Source: Liolophura sinensis
Taxonomy: Eukaryota; Mollusca; Polyplacophora; Chitonida; Chitonidae
DNA length: 60,000 nt
Direction: 5' to 3'
Assembly (NCBI RefSeq): GCF_032854445.1
Contig: NC_088297.1
Span: 25,911,915-25,971,914, forward strand
Program-made: the position numbers and the translations under genes
The notes under the pieces: model-generated
What the model was told of the DNA's origin: nothing
Databases searched by the model: none
The model's input: only the letters and a program-made list of their open reading frames with translations
In this document: piece by piece, positions 13,401 to 23,150 of the stretch
Numbering within the stretch: position 1 is the first letter of the stretch
How the letters are laid out: the number at the start of each line of letters is the position of its first letter

Positions 13401-15970
13401 CCTACAGACAACCAAATGGCCCATGGGCACATTGCCTTCTGGATCAATCATCACTACATCTGACATTATTACCTACAGACAACCAAATGGCCCATGGGCA
13501 CATCACCTTCTGGATCAATCATCACTGCATCTGACATTATTACCTACAGACAACCAAATGGCCCATGGCCACATCACCTTCTGGATCAATCATCACTACA
13601 TCTGACATTATTACATACAGACAACCGAATGGCTCATGGGCACATCACCTTGTGGATCAATCGTCACTACATCTGACATTATTACCTACAGACAACCAAC
13701 TCGCCCATGGGCACATCACCTTCTGGATCAATCATCACTACATCTGACATTATTACCTACAGACAACCAAATGGCCCATAGGCACATCACCTTCTGGATC
13801 AATCATCACTACATCTGACATTATCACCTACAGACAACCAAATGGCCCATGACCACATCACCTTCTGGATCAATCATCACTGCATCTGACATTATTACCT
13901 ACAGACAACCAAATGGCTCATGGGCACATCACCTTCTGGATCAATCATCACTGCATCTGACATTATTACCTACAGACAACCAAATGGCTCATGGGCACAT
14001 CACCTTCTGGATCAATCATCACTACACCTGACATTATTACCTACAGACAACCAAATGGGCCCATGGGCACATCACCTTCTGAATCAATCATCACTACATC
14101 TGACATTATTACCTAAAGACAACCAAATGGCCCATGGGCACATCGCCTTCTGGATCAATCAATCACTACATCTGACATATTACCCACAGACAACCAAATA
14201 GCTCATGGGCACATCACCTTCTGGATCAATCATCACTGCATCTGACATTATTACCTACAGACAACCAAAGGCTCATGGGCACATCGCCTTCTGAATCAAT
14301 CATCACTACATCTGACATTATTACCTAAAGACAACCAAATGGCCCATGGGCACATCACCTTCTGGATCAATCATCACTACATCTGACATTATTACCTACA
14401 GACAACCAAATGGCCCATGGCCACATCACCTTCTGGATCAATCATCACTACATCTGACATTATTACCTACAGACAACCAAATGGCTCATGGGCACTTCAC
14501 CTTCTGGATCAATCATCACTACATCTGACATTATTACCTAAAGACAACCAAATGGCCCATGGGCACATCACCTTCTGAATCAATCATCACTACATCTGAC
14601 ATTATTACCTAAAGACAACCAAATGGCCCATGGGCACATCACCTTCTGGATCAATCATCACTACATCTGACATTATTACATACAGACAACCAAATGGCCC
14701 ATGGGCACATCACCTTCTAGATCAATCATCACTACATCTGACATTATTACCTACAGACAACCAAATGGCCCATGGGCACATTGCCTTCTGGATCAATCAT
14801 CACTACATCTGACATTATTACCTACAGACAACCAAATGGCCCATGGGCACATCACCTTCTGGATCAATCATCACTGCATCTGACATTATTACCTACAGAC
14901 AACCAAATGGCCCATGGCCACATCACCTTCTGGATCAATCATCACTACATCTGACATTATTACATACAGACAACCGAATGGCTCATGGGCACATCACCTT
15001 GTGGATCAATCGTCACTACATCTGACATTATTACCTACAGACAACCAACTCGCCCATGGGCACATCACCTTCTGGATCAATCATCACTACATCTGACATT
15101 ATTACCTACAGACAACCAAATGGCCCATAGGCACATCACCTTCTGGATCAATCATCACTACATCTGACATTATCACCTACAGACAACCAAATGGGCCCAT
15201 GGCCACATCACCTTCTGGATCAATCATCACTGCATCTGACATTATTACCTACAGACAACCAAATGGCTCATGGGCACATCACCTTCTGGATCAATCATCA
15301 CTGCATCTGACATTATTACCTACAGACAACCAAATGGCTCATGGGCACATCACCTTCTGAATCAATCATCACTACATCTGACATTATTACCTAAAGACAA
15401 CCAAATGGCTCATGGCCACATCACATGGCTGCTGAATTACACAAACTGTAAAACTAGTCAAATAAAACAAGAACACTCACACAAATGTTTCACCTAAAGT
15501 TTGGCATGTAAAAATTCACTTTCACAAGACCTTAAATGACACTTCTTACCCAGCATTTGTTTTTTAAGTACGTTAATCAAGCTTTACAAAAAAATATTAA
15601 GTGGCCCTAAAAAGTGGATGAAATAAATTGGAATACAGCAACATGTGTCACATGAAAACTGCTAAACGTTCACGTCAGGTGAAATACAGTAATTTGTTTA
15701 TTTATTTATTTATTTATTTATTTGCTTAGTCTCATGCTTATAAGACTGCAGCCAGAAGAAGGAAAACCAGCGTGCTCGGATTAAAACCACCGACCTCCTG
15801 AGGTGAAGAACAAGAATAGACCTTGACCTTTTGATAGACCTACAGACCTGTACAACCTCATTCATTATATCATATCAATATTAATCAATGCAGGAACATG
15901 TGACATGATTATAACGTACCACTAAACTACTTACCCAGAGAGCATCTGTGCAGAATGAAGACCGGCTCAT
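1157..15970 (-). CDS. ABCC1-like: ABCC1/MRP1-type ABC transporter, N-terminal part (gene span, 10 exons seen)
   Basis: Gene-level entry. Coding exons on the minus strand, in order: 15935-15970, 10377-10553, 9711-9839, 8994-9122, 7227-7352, 6488-6549, 4439-4576, 3023-3289, 1732-1905, 1157-1477. All have AG/GT borders and phases agree across every junction except 3023/1905. The translation gives TMD0 (five helices), the L0 linker and the start of TMD1, with MRP-type motifs such as TWNSSYPEFTECFQ, VIKGYKKSLEEDD and STVGEIVNLMSVDAQRF. ABCC1-type MRPs are about 1,500-residue plasma-membrane ATP-driven exporters of glutathione, glucuronide and drug conjugates. About 500 residues are here; both nucleotide-binding domains lie beyond the left edge. 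Introns hold six tandem arrays and a SINE. Assignment to ABCC1 rather than ABCC2 or ABCC3 rests on motif resemblance from memory. Confidence 0.9.
1732..1905 (-). CDS. ABCC exon 9 (TMD1 helix)
   Basis: Acceptor TTGTTTGACAG, donor AAG|GTAAAG, 58 codons, phase 0-0. It encodes ETWRGYTYAVAITVITAFMT and FRSFRIGMKIRAALISAIYK, equivalent to the W.GY...(helix)...G...RTA....YRK region of MRPs. The polypyrimidine tract is weak, but the family match and phase support the exon. Confidence 0.88.
2152..2418 (+). mobile_element. tRNA-derived SINE (family 1), near full length
   Basis: The element starts with a tRNA-like head carrying an A box (TGGCTCAGTTGG) and a B box (GAGTTCAAGTCC). A body with GGGCTCTGCCCGG and CACCATAATGCTGGCCGCC follows, then GTATAAGTGAAATATTCTTG and an AAAT-rich tail. 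Imperfect flanking repeats (ATTTCATTCT at 2141, ATTTCGTTCT just after the tail) look like a target-site duplication. It lies in the ABCC intron between exons 8 and 9, opposite to the gene. Fragments of the same family recur through the window. Confidence 0.85.
3023..3289 (-). CDS. ABCC exon 8 (linker and first TMD1 helix)
   Basis: Acceptor ATGTTTCAG, donor CAA|GTAAGT, 267 bp. It starts in phase with exon 7 and encodes a charged linker (EVDERTPLLNGKAP), then LPSLLKVLTKVYGKDLFIAH and FLKFVKDLLTFLNPILL, the first TMD1 helix. It ends two bases into a codon, whereas the next visible exon starts at a codon boundary. A microexon of length 3n+1 between them, expected to encode something like the LLI.F of other ABCCs, was not found. 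Confidence 0.9.
3682..3796 (-). mobile_element. SINE family 1 fragment
   Basis: Begins with the ATTT tail, then TGTACTCAAGAATATTTCACCTATG and GAGCCCGGAGGAAACCCATAATCATCCGCA in shortened form. This is the reverse complement of the 3' body of the element at 2152. The tRNA-like head is missing. It lies in ABCC intron 7. Confidence 0.7.
4337..4395. repeat. Short 16-17-bp tandem repeat
   Basis: Four imperfect copies of ACCTGTAACTGACA in ABCC intron 7, about 40 bp downstream of the exon 7 donor. Confidence 0.7.
4439..4576 (-). CDS. ABCC exon 7 (L0 linker to TMD1)
   Basis: Acceptor CTGTTTCAG, donor AAG|GTTAGT, 138 bp, phase 2-2. It encodes LVIKGYKKSLEEDDVWDL, a hallmark of the ABCC family (GY...LEE.D.W.L), then a charged stretch KCKQVVPRFERVWNLEREKS. 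The final AG completes an Arg codon with exon 8. Confidence 0.92.
4670..5506. repeat. 32-bp minisatellite in two blocks
   Basis: Tandem 32-bp units of the type TGGATAGAGGATACTGGTAT plus TGGATATCCATG occupy 4670-5010 and 5148-5506, with a degenerate spacer between them. Because 32 is not a multiple of three and no frame contains a stop, the minus strand shows three overlapping frames of about 110-183 codons with a 32-residue period (MDIQYQYPLSTW). These are not genes. The array lies in ABCC intron 6. Confidence 0.93.
5689..6311. repeat. 31-bp minisatellite, about 20 copies
   Basis: Imperfect 31-bp units such as GAAGCAAACCACCGACCTTC followed by AACAGGTACTT, in ABCC intron 6 beside the 32-bp array. 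Adjacent copies differ by several substitutions, so the array looks older than the 71-bp array. Confidence 0.92.
6488..6549 (-). CDS. ABCC exon 6 (L0 linker)
   Basis: A 62-bp exon, acceptor TTTTTCCAG, donor CC|GTAAGT, phase 0 to 2. The reading KHSPETTSSFPSLFSFTWVT matches the conserved L0/elbow segment of ABCC proteins (PE.S.SF.S...F.W.T). Its final CC joins the first A of exon 7 to give Pro. The correct frame is set by the phases of both neighbours. Confidence 0.85.
7227..7352 (-). CDS. ABCC exon 5 (last TMD0 helix)
   Basis: Acceptor CTCTTTCCAG, donor CAG|GTAAGT, 42 codons, phase 0-0. It encodes KYEDKNELVNFVIFYMDYAF followed by VLVQFVLHCFAEKP, the fifth TMD0 helix and the start of the cytoplasmic L0 linker. 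MRPs carry a similar LIQLVLSCF-type helix in this place. Confidence 0.88.
8048..9020 (-). repeat. 37-bp minisatellite of splice-donor junctions, 26 units
   Basis: Each unit, read on the minus strand, is 27 bases of the ABCC exon 4 3' end (from CCATTTTATACAGAC to CAG) followed by about 10 bases of intron (GTGAGTTGTA). Of the 26 units counted, including the real exon end, 19 keep CAG|GT, six carry CAG|AT and one carries CAG|GG. A few units are 35-36 bp. Because of the start on the exon boundary I read it as a duplication seeded at the junction that expanded into the intron. Confidence 0.92.
8994..9122 (-). CDS. ABCC exon 4 (TMD0), 3' end inside a minisatellite
   Basis: Acceptor TTGATTTCAG, donor CAG|GTGAGT, 43 codons, phase 0-0. 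It encodes two TMD0 helices around the loop DLKRGSLTSG and ends in GIIPFYTDIIQQ. The last 27 bases of the exon and the first 10 bases of the intron form the unit of the 37-bp array that continues down to 8048. The genuine donor is therefore the first of about 26 near-identical junction copies. Confidence 0.88.
9711..9839 (-). CDS. ABCC exon 3 (TMD0)
   Basis: Acceptor TTTGCAG, donor ATG|GTGAGC, 43 codons, phase 0-0. It encodes a hydrophobic helix (VLAIFVAIFSIVKAVQAL), a polar loop (SRHTALGEYDGTADIVSP) and the start of the next helix. Placement follows from phase and from continuity with exons 2 and 4. Confidence 0.85.
10377..10553 (-). CDS. ABCC exon 2 (TMD0, first helix)
   Basis: Acceptor TTTACTCTCAG, donor TGT|GTGAGT, 59 codons, phase 0-0. 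It encodes DGSLTWNSSYPEFTECFQ, with a likely extracellular N-glycosylation site (NSS), then a hydrophobic helix (TVLVFVPCGWLW) and a basic cytoplasmic turn (YTRSRPPLP). This is the most diagnostic MRP1-like segment of TMD0. Confidence 0.9.
10733..11490. repeat. 11-bp repeat (ACACACCACAG)n
   Basis: About 760 bp of imperfect 11-bp units alternating ACACACCACAG and ACACACTACAG, some GCACACCACAG, in ABCC intron 1 about 180 bp from exon 2. It is pyrimidine-poor on the plus strand and gives spurious His/Thr-rich frames. Confidence 0.9.
12097..12150 (-). mobile_element. SINE family 1 tail fragment
   Basis: TTTATTGATTTGATTGTTGTTTTACTCTGTACTC resembles the reverse complement of the family 1 3' end, and breaks off just before the 71-bp array. 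Only about 50 bp are recognisable. Confidence 0.45.
12165..15424. repeat. 71-bp minisatellite, about 46 copies, with a higher-order duplication
   Basis: Units of 71 bp contain ACATCTGACATTATTACC, ACAGACAACCAAATGGCCCA and the palindrome GCCCATGGGC. Copies differ by only a few bases. A run of 19 units is present twice at an offset of 1,349 bp: private variants at 13141, 13625 and 13695 reappear at 14490, 14974 and 15044. A few units have one- or two-base indels (around 14057, 14160 and 14268). Repeated 60-codon frames (MGTSPSGSIITTSDIITYRQ) are artefacts. The array fills much of ABCC intron 1. Confidence 0.96.
15935..15970 (-). CDS. ABCC exon 1 (start codon)
   Basis: Twelve codons, MSRSSFCTDALW, followed by a perfect GTAAGT donor. 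The motif FC...W just before the next exon's DGSLTWN matches the extracellular N-terminus of ABCC1-type proteins, which also start with a very short exon. Phase 0 agrees with exon 2. No signal peptide is expected. The next exon is 5.4 kb away because intron 1 carries the 71-bp and 11-bp arrays. The 5'UTR and promoter upstream were not resolved. Confidence 0.75.
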
Positions 15971-18772
15971 CCTTGATGTTAATTACGGCAGCAGGTAATT
16001 TGTTCACAGGTATATCAAGTTCTCAATACAGGTATTTTCCCTTCAAAATGAGTCTGCGTCTGAGAAAGAAGATATTACAGTCCTTCTAGTATTAGGTAGA
16101 GATTTGCTCACACAGTCCTGCTGCATGTTGTAGCCGCGGTAAATGTGACAAACTGTGTCAGTAAAGGGGTTATTTATATGCCGACAGACCGCAACTCCTT
16201 ACCTATTACAATGGATGACCTACTTCACACAGCCATAAACACTCTAAAAATTGTCATCATGTATTATCAAAAATATATCAATATTATAATCTGACAGCAC
16301 AAACTGACACCTTACCTGATTGCAATAGGGTCCACAAACAATCTGGATCAATGTAATTCTGGTAATACTTTGTGGCATACAGCAGTAGCAGTAAAGTTTA
16401 GATTTGTGACGGGGCAGGGGTTTTACTGGTAAGCATGGTATAGCACTATTTCACCACTTCAGTAGCATTCTCTGCACAAGGGTGTTGAAGCTAATGAATA
16501 ATCTTGTATAACATATATAGTGGTTGAATTATAGCCTCTGTGTGGAGATAACAAACAACAATAAGACTAGTAATAAGGTCAAACAAGGACATGAATGAAC
16601 TCTGCCCAGCGGAGAAGCAATGAAATATCCTAAAGAATGTTTTGGCTGAGTTACAAATATCAGAGATATTAACTTTAAATTTCAAAGGGCAAAACTTGAC
16701 AAATAAAAAACATAAATAGCAATTATTGTCAATTATCATCAATTGAGTGATTTAGGAAATAACAGGAGTTAATTATTTTTTTTCTTTTTCGGAAACAAGA
16801 TTTATGTTAACCTGTTAAAATCAGTTTGAATCAATCTTTTCTTTATAACACTTACTGGGCATTAGAATGCATAAACTGAGTACACCTCAAACTGACCACA
16901 ACTAATCAAGTGAAACAGTTTGAATCACTCTTACTAAAAGTCCTCACGCACTTGCCTGGAATACACACATAGATGTACCTGTATCTTGTTCAATAGCAGA
17001 GCATTAAAATTTACTTCATGGAAATCAATTTAAATACGTCATATTTGAAAAATGTACAAAATCTATAGTTTACACATGACAATGTATCCCAAGGATCATG
17101 ATGTATTTGTATCATTTTTTCCTTTTTACCTCTTTCATCTTTGTAATCAAATTCGAGTTAACTTTTATACATAAATTAACATTGATAATATTTTGTTTTT
17201 ACCATAACTTTGGTAAATTACATGCACTCAGAGACCTGAGGAAAAGTCCATCTTTATCTATCCTGGAACATGACCTTGGGTATAATACCATCTCCAGAAG
17301 TCTGCAGGCCCTACCTCCGGGGCCTGGTGCACATAACAAGGTGTTGCACCATGAGGGGAAAGAGCTTTTCGTCAGCAAATAGATGCATCGGAGGGAGGTG
17401 GGGGGGAGGGGTGAAGGGACAATAAATAAAGAACATCCGGGCAGCTTATTGCATCACAGACAGAAACTGCAGCACATTTGACCTCGTAAACTGTTTTCTA
17501 GGTCACTGGACCTAAGCGTGCATACAGTACATTGTCAAGTGGACAGCCCTTTCTTCTTATAGGTGATAGTTTTGCAAGTGAGCAATGTACATTTTGTTCA
17601 AATAAATGTTACGCTGTTGTCTATTTTCAACAATTTCAGATATTTACNNNNNNNNNNNNNNNNNNNNNNNNNNNNNNNNNNNNNNNNNNNNNNNNNNNNN
17701 NNNNNNNNNNNNNNNNNNNNNNNNNNNNNNNNNNNNNNNNNNNNNNNNNNNNNNNNNNNNNNNNNNNNNNNNNNNNNNNNNNNNNNNNNNNNNNNNNNNN
17801 NNNNNNNNNNNNNNNNNNNNNNNNNNNNNNNNNNNNNNNNNNNNNNNTATTTACCTGCCTCAACGGTTGATCAAGCAAGGTAAATTCCTGAAATTGTTGA
17901 AAATAGAAATCAACATACTAACTAGTGAGCAATGGTACATCTCATCGCATGTTAACAACTGTTAAAAGTGATTCTGTTTTAGAGAACAATTTAATAATAT
18001 ATTGTGCATCTGATACGCTCCATGTCGTGACACTGACACTCGTCGACGACGATTGAAACTTTTAATTTCAATCAGGACAGAAGAACCGGCGCATATGTTC
18101 ACAGTCACAGCAACAACAACAACTTGGTAGTCAACTAACATTTCATTTTCAGAAATATCCATTTGTCATCCTGCATGTTCCATTAACATTTAAGCAAAGT
18201 AGCGATCGACCGTCTGTGACATTTCTGTCAGCGTGAAAACCTGGCAGCATACGGATCGCCCCACTTCGCAGCACTGCAAGAAAAACAAAGACTCCACTGT
18301 GACAGATGAAGCGTTGACGGACACATTCGCCTCCCCTTGCTGTTTTCGTCTGGTATTACTTCCCCTGAATCGATGAAGCACCCTGAGATAACTTCGGTGA
18401 AGAGCAAGTTAATGGAAACTGGAATGAAGGCGAATTAAGTGCGAGTGACTTGTAAGGGCTTAATTCCGGCAACATACAGTGTAGGCTGTACTTTTACAAC
18501 AGCACAGATTACAAGAAAACATTTGCTCAAACTGCGTTCGTTGTTTTATAACGCAAATGTTTAGCCTATAATAATGTTTACATCACAAAGTTCCTTTGTG
18601 GATGACTTCTGATTTATTTTTAGCGATGTTTCGATGTACTTTCTAACATCGTTATACAGGAACTTTCTGATGTCAATGTTTATATGCCTCTTAAAGAACA
18701 TATAAAACTGTTAGCACATGTAGCCTAAGCTAACTTCGTCAGAAAATTCTTAGATCTGTTAATCTAATTCCA
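15971..18772. other. Upstream region of the ABCC gene, no gene recognised
   Basis: About 2.8 kb of AT-rich DNA 5' of the ABCC start codon, broken by a 200-base assembly gap. It should hold the ABCC promoter and 5'UTR, but I saw no clear TATA or initiator element. Small frames here (17098-17382, and minus frames near 18000-18380) have no recognisable domain or splice context. Confidence 0.5.
17648..17847. other. Assembly gap (200 N) inside an inverted repeat
   Basis: Exactly 200 N. The left flank (from about 17620) reads CTATTTTCAACAATTTCAG and the right flank (17888-17911) contains its reverse complement. TATTTAC occurs on both edges of the gap. The round size suggests a placeholder rather than a measured length. 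Confidence 0.97.
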
Positions 18773-19952
18773 CATTAAAACGCATGCTTAAAGTTCATCC
18801 GAGACACGATAAAACGCACGCTTAAAGTTCATCCGAGACACAAAAAACACAAGCTTAAAGTTCATCCGAGACACAAAAAACGCATGCTTAAAGTTCATCC
18901 GAGACACGATAAAACGCATAAAGTTCATCCGAGATATGATAAAACGCATATTTAAAGTTTATCTGAGACGTGATAAAACGCATGCTTAACGCTCATCCGA
19001 GACACGATAAAACGCATACTTAAAGTTCATCTGAGACACCATAAAACGCATGCTTAACGTTCATCCGAAACACGACAAAACATGCTTAAAGTTCATCCGA
19101 GATATGTTAAAACGCATATTTAAAGTTCATCTGAGACATGATAAAACGCATACTTAAAGTTCATTTGAGATATCATAAAACACATGCTTAAAGTTCATCC
19201 GAAACACAAAAAACGCATGCTTAAAGTTCACCCGAGACATGATTAAACGCACGCTTAACGTTCATCTGAGACACAAAAAACGCATGCTTAAAGTTCATCC
19301 GAGACACAAAAAACGCATGCTTAAATTTCATCCCAGATACAATAAAACGCATACTTAACGTTTATCCCAGATATGATGAAACACATACTTAAAGTTCATC
19401 TGAGACACAAAAACGCATACGTAAAGTTCACCCGAGACATGATAAAACGCACGCTTAGCGTTCATCTGAGACAGAAAAAAACGCATGCTTAAAGTTCATC
19501 TGAGACACAAAAAACGCATGCTTAAAGTTCATCCGAGACACAAAAAACGCATGCTTAAATTTCATCCCAGATACGATAAAACACATACTTAACGTTCATC
19601 CCAGATATGATGAAACACATACTTAAAGTTCATCCGAGATATGATGAAACACATGCTTAAAGTTCATCTGAGACACAAAAAACGCATACGTAAAGTTCAC
19701 CCGAGACATGATGAAACGCATGCTTAACGTTCATCTGAGACACACAAAAAACATGCTTAAAGTTCATCCGAGACACCAAAAACGCATGCTTATAGTTCAT
19801 CCCAGACACGATAAAACGCATACTTAACGTTCATCCGAGACATGATAAAACGCCTGCTTAACGTTCATCCGAGATATGATGAAACACATGCTTATTGTTC
19901 ACTCGAGACGTGATAAAACGCATGCTTAACGTTCATCCGAGACACGAAAAAC
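18773..19952. repeat. 34-bp minisatellite, about 33 copies
   Basis: Imperfect units of about 34 bp of the type ACGCATGCTTAAAGTTCATC followed by CGAGACACGATAAA, with frequent indels and TATGATGA or CACAAAAA variants. It is intergenic between the ABCC and tetraspanin genes. Most copies contain GCATGC or a one-base variant. Confidence 0.93.
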
Positions 19953-21080
19953 ACAATATGTCGAAGATTAAGTATATTTGTATTAAAATCTGATGCAGGA
20001 AACATCGGCAAATCTCAGCCCCATAAAGGTTCAGACCGTACCGGCACTCAAATGTCCTCTAGCTATATAACTAATATAGACTACATATGTACGAGACATA
20101 AATGTTTATCAATGTTAAGACAAAGTGTCTTTATTTGTTTACACAATGACCATGTCGCAATGACATTTTCAAACGGTGTTATGTTTTTCTATTTCTTTAC
20201 TTTTTTGTTTTGGGTTGCTGTTGATGGCGGTTTAGTCGTGACCATACGCCTACATGCTACCTATTTAACGGTAGGTCATTATTTAACAGTGGTTAGTTCT
20301 TGTTAGACTTGTAGGCGACGTTATTAATTGGGTAAAAGTTACCGTAGTTTTCATCCGTTAACCAGGCGAGGGGGCTGCTAGAGTTCAGGCAGGGTCTCAG
20401 CGGATGTATTAATGTGCTCAAATGTCTTCTTTAAGCTCAACATAAAATTGCCCAAAGAACACACGTCACACATAAAATTGACAAGATTATTGTTGATACT
20501 CTCAAAAAACCATAAAATTGTTCATGACCGACGATGACATGAGTTCGAATTCCGCTGTATATGAGCGTCCAGCGGGTTGTGGCATTTCGTCACCACGTTT
20601 ATCATGTAGGCCAATGCTTGGCCAGGCCCTGTGATTTTTTTCCATTCCCGCGTATGACGAAGTTGTGTAGGCCCTAATGTCACAAAAACAAGACAGGCTA
20701 AGCCTGTCAGTCTATATAAACCAGACATTGGTCGTTTTTTTAAAAAAAAATGCAAATAATGACTATAAATAATTAAATGTTCCCCACTGGTATATTTAAC
20801 GCCGTACTCAAGTATTTTTTTTATTTATATAGCGGTGGACACTGCAGCTAGGTTTACAGGTAAATGAAACGGAAGTGTTTGGACCTACACACTGCAAGCA
20901 GTCTTTGTCAGATTGTCCATGCTAAATGATTTAAGCTATGTACTTATAACGAGATAAAACGAGATATTTGTTATTAAGAGTTGGTTTTATAGACGTTTAC
21001 AGGATGTGTAGAGGTTCAGAGACAACAGGGTTATAACTTGGCCACCGTTACCTGCGTCACAGAAAGTGAGGGAAATTGAT
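19953..21080. other. Intergenic, no gene recognised
   Basis: AT-rich DNA with stray frames of under 85 codons. A short SINE family 1 tail (AACGCCGTACTCAAGTATTT) lies near 20798. A stretch at 20522-20755 has a B-box-like GAGTTCGAATTCC and may be part of another repeat; it could not be classified. Confidence 0.4.
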
Positions 21081-21265
21081 GTATTTATTTATTTGATTGG
21101 TGTTTTACGCCGTACTCAAGAATATTTCATTTAGACGACGGCGACCAGCATTATGTTGTGAGGAAACCAGACAGGGCCCGGGGGAAACCCACGAGCATTG
21201 GTGGGAGGCTCCTGGTTCATCACGCCGTGCTGGCGTGCTGACCCCCTCGGCCACGGAGGCCTCCC
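21081..21265 (-). mobile_element. SINE family 1, internally deleted copy
   Basis: Starts with ATTT repeats and TTTTACGCCGTACTCAAGAA, continues through CAGCATTATG and GCCCGGGGGAAACCCACGAG, then jumps to the tRNA-like end (CACGCCGTGCTGGCGTGCTG, GCCACGGAGGCCTCC). Part of the middle is missing relative to the copy at 2152. Reverse orientation. Confidence 0.8.
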
Positions 21266-21719
21266 GGAAATAGGTGTAAAACATACTTAATTATTAATGA
21301 GCGTGGACCCGTATAATGTGGTGGCCGAGTGCTATAGAGAGTCCTCCTCCTACGTAAGCTGGAGACTCAATCTGACGGCAATAAACAGTGATCAGACAAG
21401 TAAATGAATAAAATAAATACTTGTTCACATCATAATGTGAAGTGTCACAGTTACAATTTTAAAACCCTTTTTTGAGTGACCCCAACTCGGGGTTGAACCC
21501 TGCTCTATCAAATTCACTCCTCTAATCTTAAAGACTCCTGCGTTTATGACGAGTTTCCCTCCAACGGCCTAATCGGTGCTGTAATCTGTGTACTACAAGT
21601 ACGTGCTTAAACGCGGGTCAATTAATAGCTCTACCTCATCAAGATATGCTGGCTGGAGAAGACTGTGACAAGATAAGACACACAACTGAGAAGCTCTACA
21701 GAGCATCTCGCATATAGTC

Positions 21720-21965
21720 TGGCATCTCGCCGTGTTTTGAGTTCTTTAGCGAGGTCGGCTAAAAATAGCCACGGCCCTCAGCTGACGCGCACTGGGCCTG
21801 CGCCGTGCATCGTTCCGGGCGGGGCTACCGACTGGAAATCACCGTGAAAACAAAACTACTCGCGCTTAGACGTAACTGGCGGACTTAACTCATTCCCTTA
21901 TTTCGTCAGTACGATGTAAGCTACAAACAGCGACTGTGAGAGCGGTGGAATTTACCCTGTCTAAG
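21720..21965 (+). promoter_or_regulatory. Candidate promoter and noncoding first exon of the tetraspanin gene
   Basis: A locally GC-rich stretch in AT-rich surroundings. It contains a perfect MEF2-type site CTAAAAATAG (21759-21768) and a GC box GGGCGGGGC (21817-21825), and ends in a plausible donor CTAAG|GTTAGT at 21965. The tetraspanin coding exon 1 is preceded by a splice acceptor at 27706, so a noncoding upstream exon is expected. Linking the two is an inference. Confidence 0.35.
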
Positions 21966-22778
21966 GTTAGTTCGAATGCCGTTGCTATGTGCTTTCCCTG
22001 TGTCTGTACGTGTGGTTGTCTTTGTAACAACTAATACCGTCCGTCTATGTACAGAGGCACGCAAAGACTTCTCATTATAACATATATGTATATACAGGGC
22101 CCCAGCTTATGTGTTTATATATGCATAGTGACTTATGCCATACGGATATACACGTAGCTACAGGTACACATGATACAGGCCGGTATACCTGCCCAAATGC
22201 ACCATGTGTGTACAGCACAAAGTCTCGTACGTCTGTTAATTGCATATTTTCTCCCCTTAAAAGGAGGCTTCTGGTTATGTGATGTGTTAACCTATACTGC
22301 ATTTAAGATGAGCATTTGGCCCTACCAGCTTACCAGTTATGCAGTCAACAAGTAGCTGGTCTCGTTTTCTAGTCTGGACAGGGTTATATTATGGCCGTTC
22401 AGAGACTTCGAATTCCCATTGTGGATTGGTATTGTGTGTATTGATTGACGTATATAAATGTGTATAGACTAGACTGTGAAATAGACCAGTTAAGTGCGGG
22501 GAGTTGGTCAGAGATACTGTTGGAATATTGCCACTCGTACACCACTGGTTACAAACTAAACAGACGTATCGATGTCTGTACATTTGGTTACATGTCGGTA
22601 CAACACATAGACGTTACTTTGGCATGTAGGCCTTTATATGGCTTATCACAGACTAACATGTATGCTAAGACATAGCCACAACTGATAAACAATTGCTGAA
22701 CTGACGTTACTAATTCATTGCTGCAGGCTGCAAAATATACAGACGAATTCTTACGCATATACCATTTCTAGAAATAGA

Positions 22779-23150
22779 ATGAATGAATTGATGGATGGAT
22801 GAATCAATGGATGGATGAATTGATGGCCGGGTAGATGAATGGATGCATGAATGATGCATGATGGATGGATGAATTGATGCATGAATCAATTGATGGATGA
22901 ATGGATGGATGGACTGATGGCTGGGTGATGGATGGACTGATGGCTGGCTGGCTGGATGGATGAGTCAATGGATGAAAGAATGGGTGAATTAATGGATGAA
23001 AATGTGAATGAATTGATAGATGAAAGTATGAAGGAATTGATGGATGAATGAATGGATGATGAATGATGGACGAATGGATGAATGATTAAATGAAGGTGTG
23101 GATGAATAAATTGGTGAATGGATGGATGTATGAATGAATGAATTAGTGAA
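22779..23150. repeat. (TGGA/TGAA)n tetranucleotide repeat
   Basis: About 370 bp of imperfect GATGGATGAATG-type microsatellite. A Ser/His/Ile-rich minus-strand frame across it is not a gene. Confidence 0.95.

Noticed and set aside
12358-15497. Many identical 60-codon frames starting MGTSPSGSIITTSD
   Set aside because: One frame per 71-bp unit; each overlaps the next and there is no start context, domain or splice evidence.
17098-17382. 94-codon frame upstream of ABCC
   Set aside because: The start is a low-complexity hydrophobic stretch, and the rest has no domain match or splice sites.
20522-20755. 77-codon minus-strand frame (LYRLTGLACLVFVTLGPTQL)
   Set aside because: No start or stop context; it looks like part of an unclassified repeat with a B-box-like stretch rather than a gene.
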